36,782 nt of DNA, from NCBI GenBank assembly GCA_905193155.1, contig CAJJNQ010000024.1, positions 1 to 36,782 on the forward strand, given 5' to 3'. The notes under the pieces are model-generated. The model did not search any database. It saw only the letters and a program-made list of their open reading frames with translations, and was not told the origin of the DNA. A program made the translations under genes and the position numbers. This DNA comes from an uncultured Christensenella sp. (GTDB lineage: Bacteria; Bacillota; Clostridia; Christensenellales; UBA1750). Of this stretch, positions 33,430 through 36,782 are shown piece by piece; the stretch's first letter is position 1, and each line of letters begins with the position of its first letter.

Positions 33430-34287
33430 TTACCAAGTTAGCAGAAGTTTATCATGTACAACTTTGTCAGTCATACCCTTACCGGAGTTTTGCAGACGAT
33501 CTATCATTGAATTACCACAGTTAACTATCAGCTCTCTTTCAAATAGTCCAGATGGAATATCAACAGAAATGTCTTTTTTCTTCGACTCTCGGGTACCGTT
33601 AATCGAAAGCATCACATAGGCACCGCGATCTTTACATTCTGCAATCTTGTTCCATAAACGCTCAATGTTAAACGCTTGTGCTCCGTAAATAATGCTCTGA
33701 CTATGGGTATATGGAGGATCACAATAAACTAAGTCTCCGCATTGAGGTTTTGACATGGCCTCTTCAAAGCTTTCAACATTAAAGTCTGCTTTCTGTACTA
33801 AATCAGACCACAGGTTTACTCTTTGCTCGAATGAAGATGGACTGATGGGTTTATGAGGTCCTCTGGGCGTACTCATATATCCATCAGCCTTTCGGAAGCG
33901 AATAATGCCCGAATAGCAGGTTCTTGATAACAAACAAAAATCATATGCATTGTGGCTTTGATTGAAGCGATCTTTTATGACCTCATACTGAACTTCTGGA
34001 TTATCGTAGTATGCGGAAATTTCCTTAGCATAGTAATCAGCCAGTTCTGAAGGATTATCTTTTACTGATCTGAATATATCAATCAAGAACGGAAGGACAT
34101 CGCTACCATAGGCATGTTCAAAGTGAGGAAACATGCTTGTAGCATCTTGCATAAGCAATTCTGCAAGAACTGCTCCACTTCCAAAGAATGGTTCATAGTA
34201 ATTGTTGAATGAACTTGGCATATAGGATACGATTGTATCTGCAAATCTCTGTTTGTTTCCTATCCATTTTAGGAGTGCGGGAACCAT
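33430..34287 (-). CDS. D12-class N6-adenine DNA methyltransferase of a type II R-M system
   Basis: 285 residues. Dam-like alpha-class N6-adenine methyltransferase: KWIGNKQRF near the start, SAM motif I PFFGSG (33-38), and catalytic DPPY (190-193). The target segment (IIRFRKADGYMSTPRG) differs from the Dam-type R-x-N-x2-G-x-FN-x-P version, so GATC specificity should not be assumed. It protects host DNA from the endonuclease encoded at 34595. Expressed divergently from the controller gene from a consensus promoter. AT-rich composition points to horizontal acquisition. Confidence 0.9.
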   Translation of the reverse strand: MVPALLKWIGNKQRFADTIVSYMPSSFNNYYEPFFGSGAVLAELLMQDATSMFPHFEHAYGSDVLPFLIDIFRSVKDNPSELADYYAKEISAYYDNPEVQYEVIKDRFNQSHNAYDFCLLSRTCYSGIIRFRKADGYMSTPRGPHKPISPSSFEQRVNLWSDLVQKADFNVESFEEAMSKPQCGDLVYCDPPYTHSQSIIYGAQAFNIERLWNKIAECKDRGAYVMLSINGTRESKKKDISVDIPSGLFERELIVNCGNSMIDRLQNSGKGMTDKVVHDKLLLTW

Positions 34288-34317
34288 TCTATCACCTCAC
34301 TCTCGTAACTTATAGTC

Positions 34318-34336
34318 TGTAGACGCAAAGTCTACA
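34318..34336. promoter_or_regulatory. Palindromic operator of the R-M controller protein
   Basis: Perfect dyad TGTAGAC-GCAAA-GTCTACA (34318-34336), with a further half-site AGTCT just to the left. It covers the probable start site of the methyltransferase transcript and the -35 region of the controller promoter, as expected for a C-box. Confidence 0.65.
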
Positions 34337-34341
34337 TTGAC

Positions 34342-34370
34342 ATTATAATAAATTCGATGGGAGGTGTCAA
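34342..34370 (-). promoter_or_regulatory. Consensus promoter of the DNA methyltransferase gene
   Basis: On the minus strand: TTGACA (34365-34370), 17-bp spacer, TATAAT (34342-34347). Its -35 lies within the ribosome binding site region of the controller gene. Confidence 0.9.
34344..34349 (+). promoter_or_regulatory. -10 element of the controller/endonuclease promoter
   Basis: TATAAT on the plus strand, overlapping the methyltransferase -10 by four bases. The -35 region (near 34320-34326, TAGACG) is weak and lies in the operator, fitting controller-dependent activation. A TTGACA at 34337-34342 is too close to serve as -35. Confidence 0.55.
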
Positions 34371-34373
34371 GTA

Positions 34374-34592
34374 ATGCAGGATCATATTTTAATGCGTTAT
34401 GGTCAAGCCGTCCGAAAAGTGCGTCTTGAACAAGGTATTTCACAAGAAGAACTTGCAGATCGCTGTGGCTTACACCGTACATACATCAGTGATATTGAAC
34501 TTGGCAAGCGGAACTTGTCTTTAGAAAATATCGAACGGATAGCTATTTCACTAAATAGGTCTTTATCCGAGTTCTTTAAGGAGGTGGAGTAA
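34374..34592 (+). CDS. Controller (C) protein of the restriction-modification system
   Basis: 72 residues, the typical C-protein size. One XRE helix-turn-helix domain: VRLEQGISQEELADRCGLHRTYISDIELGKRN with recognition helix around HRTYISDIE. GGAGGT is 8 bases before the ATG; an internal ATG at 34392 is an alternative. C proteins bind palindromic C-boxes, first activating their own gene and the endonuclease gene, then repressing, so the methylase acts before the nuclease in a new host. The endonuclease gene begins two bases after its stop. Confidence 0.88.
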   Translation: MQDHILMRYGQAVRKVRLEQGISQEELADRCGLHRTYISDIELGKRNLSLENIERIAISLNRSLSEFFKEVE

Positions 34593-34594
34593 CT

Positions 34595-35437
34595 ATGCAA
34601 GCTTTTCCGGAGTTCAGACATATGCCTACCGCCTTTTGGGCAATGATTAAATATGTTTCCGAAACATTGGGGTACACTGTCAGAGGACAAGGTATTGTCC
34701 GTACTTACTCCATAGATGAGATTGATGCTCTTGTGTCTCAAAACGGCATTGTCGTTGATTATGACACTATTGAGATGGCAAAGCTGTACTTTGATATGCG
34801 TGCTGACTTGCTTAACAATGTTGTGCAGCATAATTTGATGAACGCCAATGAGGCCAAAGAATCTTTTGAGCGCCTGTACCCACTGTATCGTGATAATGAC
34901 TTCAAATGCAAACTCCCTATGAATAAGCAAAAGGGAGCTATGAAACAGGTGGCCTTCTTTACAGCAATCATAAATATTATTGCAGAGGATACTATACGCC
35001 ATTCTTCCATTTTTGATGATTCTCTTGGATTTGATGATGATCCCAGAGGACTGATATATGTATTTGACGATGAGAACCATATTATTGGTGCATCCTCCAG
35101 ACGTTTTGATGGTGCGTATCCGAACATCATCAATCCAAGAATAGTGTGGGAAATCAAGGAATACTATTATGCAACTACATTCGGTAGCCGTGTCGCCGAT
35201 GGTGTTTATGAAACCCAATTAGACGGTTATGAGTTCAAGGACATATCATATCGTTCTGGTAAGCCGATTACACATGTGTTCTTTCTTGATGCCTATAAAA
35301 CATGGTGGGAGGATGGGAAATCCTATCTTTGCAGGATTATTGATATTCTCAACTCTGGCCTTGTTGATGAGGTTATTGTTGGTCGAGAAGTTTTACACAG
35401 ATGGTCAGAGTTGTTAGAGTCTATTATTGAAGAATAA
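34595..35437 (+). CDS. Type II restriction endonuclease (PD-(D/E)xK type)
   Basis: 280 residues; AAGGAGG lies at the end of the controller gene, 12 bases before the ATG. Assigned as the nuclease mainly by its place behind a C protein and opposite a DNA methyltransferase. A likely PD-(D/E)xK site is D172-x13-E186-I-K188 (in FDGAYPN... then VWEIKEYY), followed by the conserved-looking TTFGSRVADGVYETQLDGYE. It should cut the same unmethylated site that the partner enzyme modifies; site unknown. I cannot name a specific prototype. Confidence 0.75.
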   Translation: MQAFPEFRHMPTAFWAMIKYVSETLGYTVRGQGIVRTYSIDEIDALVSQNGIVVDYDTIEMAKLYFDMRADLLNNVVQHNLMNANEAKESFERLYPLYRDNDFKCKLPMNKQKGAMKQVAFFTAIINIIAEDTIRHSSIFDDSLGFDDDPRGLIYVFDDENHIIGASSRRFDGAYPNIINPRIVWEIKEYYYATTFGSRVADGVYETQLDGYEFKDISYRSGKPITHVFFLDAYKTWWEDGKSYLCRIIDILNSGLVDEVIVGREVLHRWSELLESIIEE

Positions 35438-35440
35438 GCA

Positions 35441-35474
35441 AAAGGATCAGAGGGCGGTTGACTTCTGATCCTTT
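35441..35474. terminator. Terminator of the controller-endonuclease operon
   Basis: 11-bp perfect stem (35441-35451 with 35464-35474), 12-nt loop, with AAA and TTT ends, right after the endonuclease stop. It also lies right behind the stop of the opposite-strand methylase remnant. Confidence 0.8.
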
Positions 35475-35477
35475 CGT

Positions 35478-35630
35478 TTACTCCATTGATCTGATTGTCG
35501 CTTCAATGTGGTTGATTTCTTCTTGGGTTAGACCGTACTTTTCATATAACAGTTGGTCTGTCCATGGATGGGAGAAATCCAGTAAGGGAACAAGTCTGTA
35601 CTGCTTATATGTCATATATGCAGAGGTGCT
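35478..35630 (-). pseudogene. 3' remnant of a second DNA adenine methylase
   Basis: A 50-codon frame on the minus strand, without a credible start, ending in a true stop next to a terminator. The residues (YMTYKQYRLVPLLDF, then WTDQLLYEKYGLTQEEINHIE) look like the C-terminal tail of multi-domain adenine DNA methylases or type IIG/III R-M proteins, which commonly end in a W-T-D-x-L-Y-x2-YGLT-x-EE-I helix. This is recalled, not searched. The upstream part is absent: the next upstream codon is a stop. Confidence 0.55.
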
Positions 35631-35800
35631 TCATTTGAAAAACGGGTATCACAGAATTTAGAACGATGTGCAACGAAAACCAATGATTAAATGAGTTAAA
35701 ATCAATGTATCTGCAGTTTTTCTGCCTCCTTCAAATTTGATATTTCATTTTCAGCACTATGCTACAAAAACAGCTATTCGGATTGCTCAATCTGCACACA
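35631..35800. other. AT-rich intergenic stretch, no gene recognised
   Basis: Between the methylase remnant and the clpB terminators. It holds a minus-strand AAGGAGG-like site (about 35726-35732) with no credible gene behind it. Probably more debris of the inserted R-M island. Confidence 0.4.
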
Positions 35801-35803
35801 TAG

Positions 35804-35831
35804 AAAAAGGCATCCATTTCTGGGTGCCTTT
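35804..35831 (-). terminator. Second terminator downstream of clpB
   Basis: 11-bp stem with one G-T pair (35806-35816 with 35821-35831), TTTC loop on the plus strand, and a TTTTT tract on the minus strand. Confidence 0.75.
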
Positions 35832-35917
35832 GGGTATTTATACATTGTATTCACGGAGTTATACAGCCTTTTCAGCCAGGAACGCAAAGTCGAATTGGGA
35901 CAAAGATTAAAGAACGC

Positions 35918-35964
35918 AAAAGCCTCCCCATCGGCAGGAATTCTTCTGCCGATGGGGAGGCTTT
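35918..35964 (-). terminator. Terminator of clpB
   Basis: A perfect 19-bp stem (35919-35937 with 35946-35964), 8-nt loop, TTTT on the minus strand, 15 bases after the clpB stop. Confidence 0.95.
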
Positions 35965-35978
35965 GATTTATGCGGGGA

Positions 35979-36782
<804 letters not shown>

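Noticed and set aside
33430..34287. Calling the methyltransferase a GATC-specific Dam/DpnM
   Set aside because: The Dam-type target-recognition segment is not matched; only the class can be supported.
34337..34342. TTGACA on the plus strand as -35 of the controller gene
   Set aside because: It lies one base from TATAAT, and no -10 exists at proper distance downstream.

Overview
The window looks like a chromosomal segment of a GC-rich anaerobic Clostridia-type Firmicute, probably a gut or fermentative bacterium. The basis is strong AAGGAGG-type ribosome binding sites, a leucine T-box leader, [FeFe]-hydrogenase maturases, clostridial-style lipoproteins and intrinsic terminators, with no outer-membrane genes. 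I see no rRNA, tRNA, CRISPR array or insertion sequence. Most genes are GC-rich; two stretches (about 10080-11778 and 33310-35970) are clearly AT-richer.

Region 1 (1-9228, + strand) is a tightly packed cluster. It holds the C-terminal part of a very large Hsp70/actin-fold ATPase, a one-pass membrane coiled-coil protein, a 1297-residue Sel1-repeat membrane protein with a long series of unfamiliar helical repeats and an external beta-sandwich domain, and a secreted M14 carboxypeptidase. The gene set resembles a cell-envelope machine. I cannot match it to a named system, and it is the best candidate here for undescribed biology.

Region 2 (9293-12536) holds a GDSL hydrolase and a lower-GC group of a small Cys-rich secreted protein and a lipoprotein, followed by a polytopic membrane protein.

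Region 3 (12724-17320) has a fusion of a TIM-barrel sugar-phosphate isomerase-like domain to a complete acyl-CoA synthetase. Next is leuA (2-isopropylmalate synthase) behind a consensus promoter and a T-box whose specifier reads as Leu CTC.

Region 4 (17378-21290, - strand) holds hydF and hydE behind their own promoter and a structured leader ending in a terminator just before the hydE ribosome binding site, then a methyltransferase and a DUF1835-type protein. Divergent udk (uridine kinase) is followed by a decayed thymidine kinase pseudogene.

Region 5 (22650-33306, + strand) is a sugar catabolism neighbourhood centred on L-rhamnose: a long RraA-like protein, a methyltransferase, a GNAT remnant, rhaA, an M6-like secreted protease, a cytoplasmic GH78 alpha-L-rhamnosidase, two sugar-phosphate isomerase/epimerase-type proteins, a membrane-anchored XRE regulator and an SDR oxidoreductase. 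The first of the two isomerase-like proteins is a close paralogue of the N-terminal domain of the region 3 fusion protein.

Region 6 (33430-35630) is an AT-rich type II restriction-modification island: D12-class adenine methyltransferase, controller protein, endonuclease, and a 3' remnant of a second DNA methylase. The methyltransferase and controller genes diverge from interleaved promoters sharing a palindromic operator. The window ends inside clpB (- strand), which has a strong terminator.
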